This document shows positions 6,613 to 6,994 of a stretch of DNA of 6,994 nucleotides, one piece after another. The notes below the pieces were generated by a model, which was not told the origin of the DNA, ran no database searches, and was given only the letters and a program-made list of their open reading frames with translations. The stretch comes from an uncultured Gallionellaceae bacterium (GTDB lineage: Bacteria > Pseudomonadota > Gammaproteobacteria > Burkholderiales > Sulfuricellaceae): contig CALMWM010000223.1 of assembly GCA_937873435.1 (NCBI GenBank), positions 1 through 6,994 of the forward strand, given 5' to 3'. Numbering within the stretch: the first letter of the stretch is position 1; the number at the start of each line of letters is the position of its first letter. Both the position numbers and the translations under genes were made by a program.

Positions 6613-6994
6613 TTACTTTACGCTAACGATGGTGCCGCCTTGCGGCAGATTCTGGATGGTGAAGGTCGCGCCGATTAAACTGGCGCGGTATTCCATGATG
6701 CGCAGCCCCATCCCTGAGGAATGGAGCGGGTTGCCGGGTTCTAACCCTATGCCGTTGTCGGCGATGCACAAATTGAAATTGCTTCCGTTTGTAAACAGGC
6801 TGATGGTGATGCGGCTTGCCTTGCCGTGTTTGATCGCGTTACTGACGGCTTCCTGGGTAATCCGGTAAAGATGGATGGCAACCTCCTGTTTATAATTTAC
6901 CATGTCAAGCGGGAACTGAAAAGTGCATTCCACGTCGAATGCGCGGTGGATATAACCCGCCAGCTGTTCCAGCGCAGTCAGCAGGCCGTTTTCC
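6613..6994 (-). CDS. HisKA_3-type sensor histidine kinase, 3' part
   Basis: This is the C-terminal 126 residues of a NarX/UhpB/DegS-type kinase, cut by the window edge. The frame is open to 6993 and begins ENGLLTALEQLAGYIHRAF, the region after the phosphorylated-His helix in this class. The HATPase domain is complete: N box YRITQEAVSNAIKHGKA, G1 box DNGIGL and G2 box GMGLRIMEYRA, ending GGTIVSVK. The sensor region and phosphoacceptor histidine lie outside the window, so signal and membrane topology cannot be judged. A GTG at 6933 opens a shorter reading but is internal to the domain and not a real start. It should autophosphorylate and pass phosphate to the NarL-type regulator 5 bases downstream. 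Confidence 0.93.
   Translation of the reverse strand, partial: ENGLLTALEQLAGYIHRAFDVECTFQFPLDMVNYKQEVAIHLYRITQEAVSNAIKHGKASRITISLFTNGSNFNLCIADNGIGLEPGNPLHSSGMGLRIMEYRASLIGATFTIQNLPQGGTIVSVK

Overview
This is a chromosomal window from a Gram-negative bacterium, most likely a betaproteobacterium of the Nitrosomonadales/Gallionellaceae kind. That placement rests on the style of the DnaK, GrpE and DnaJ proteins, the moderately high GC content, the sigma-32-type heat-shock promoters and a REP-like element. It is inferred from memory, with no search done. Every gene I can support lies on the minus strand, so transcription runs from high to low coordinates.

In transcription order, the window opens with the 3' part of a NarX/UhpB-type (HisKA_3) sensor kinase (6994-6613). 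Its NarL/FixJ-type response regulator follows after 5 bases (6607-5918). A 159-bp spacer carries a CTAGGGG direct repeat with 22-bp periodicity. Next comes a 79-aa cysteine-rich protein of unknown function (5758-5519), then a DUF3391/HD-GYP cyclic-di-GMP phosphodiesterase (5349-4135). The heat-shock cluster grpE (4018-3452), dnaK (3249-1327) and dnaJ (1228-89) ends the coding part. A hairpin lies over the dnaJ stop, and a REP-like sequence lies at the window edge. DnaK, DnaJ and GrpE form one chaperone machine: Hsp70, J-domain co-chaperone and nucleotide exchange factor.

Two regulatory observations stand out. First, grpE and dnaK each have their own sigma-32-type promoter (CTTGAA-N14-CTCCATTT and GTTGAA-N14-CCCCATTT), with identical 14-bp spacing. 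The dnaK -35 box overlaps the grpE stop codon. No CIRCE/HrcA operator is visible.

Second, all three successive spacers of the cluster (HD-GYP/grpE, grpE/dnaK, dnaK/dnaJ) contain a palindrome whose arms are built from short tandem repeats. The units differ: TAATGGG-type heptamers, TGTTTAG-type heptamers and CGCAAAGG-type octamers. The architecture is the same each time, namely 3-4 units in the left arm, a loop, and 3-4 complementary units in the right arm, paired in register. Each sits at a different regulatory position: between an upstream gene and a promoter, at the predicted 5' end of the dnaK leader, and directly before the dnaJ ribosome binding site. This recurrent architecture with unrelated unit sequences is the best candidate here for an incompletely described system. 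The genes themselves are conventional.
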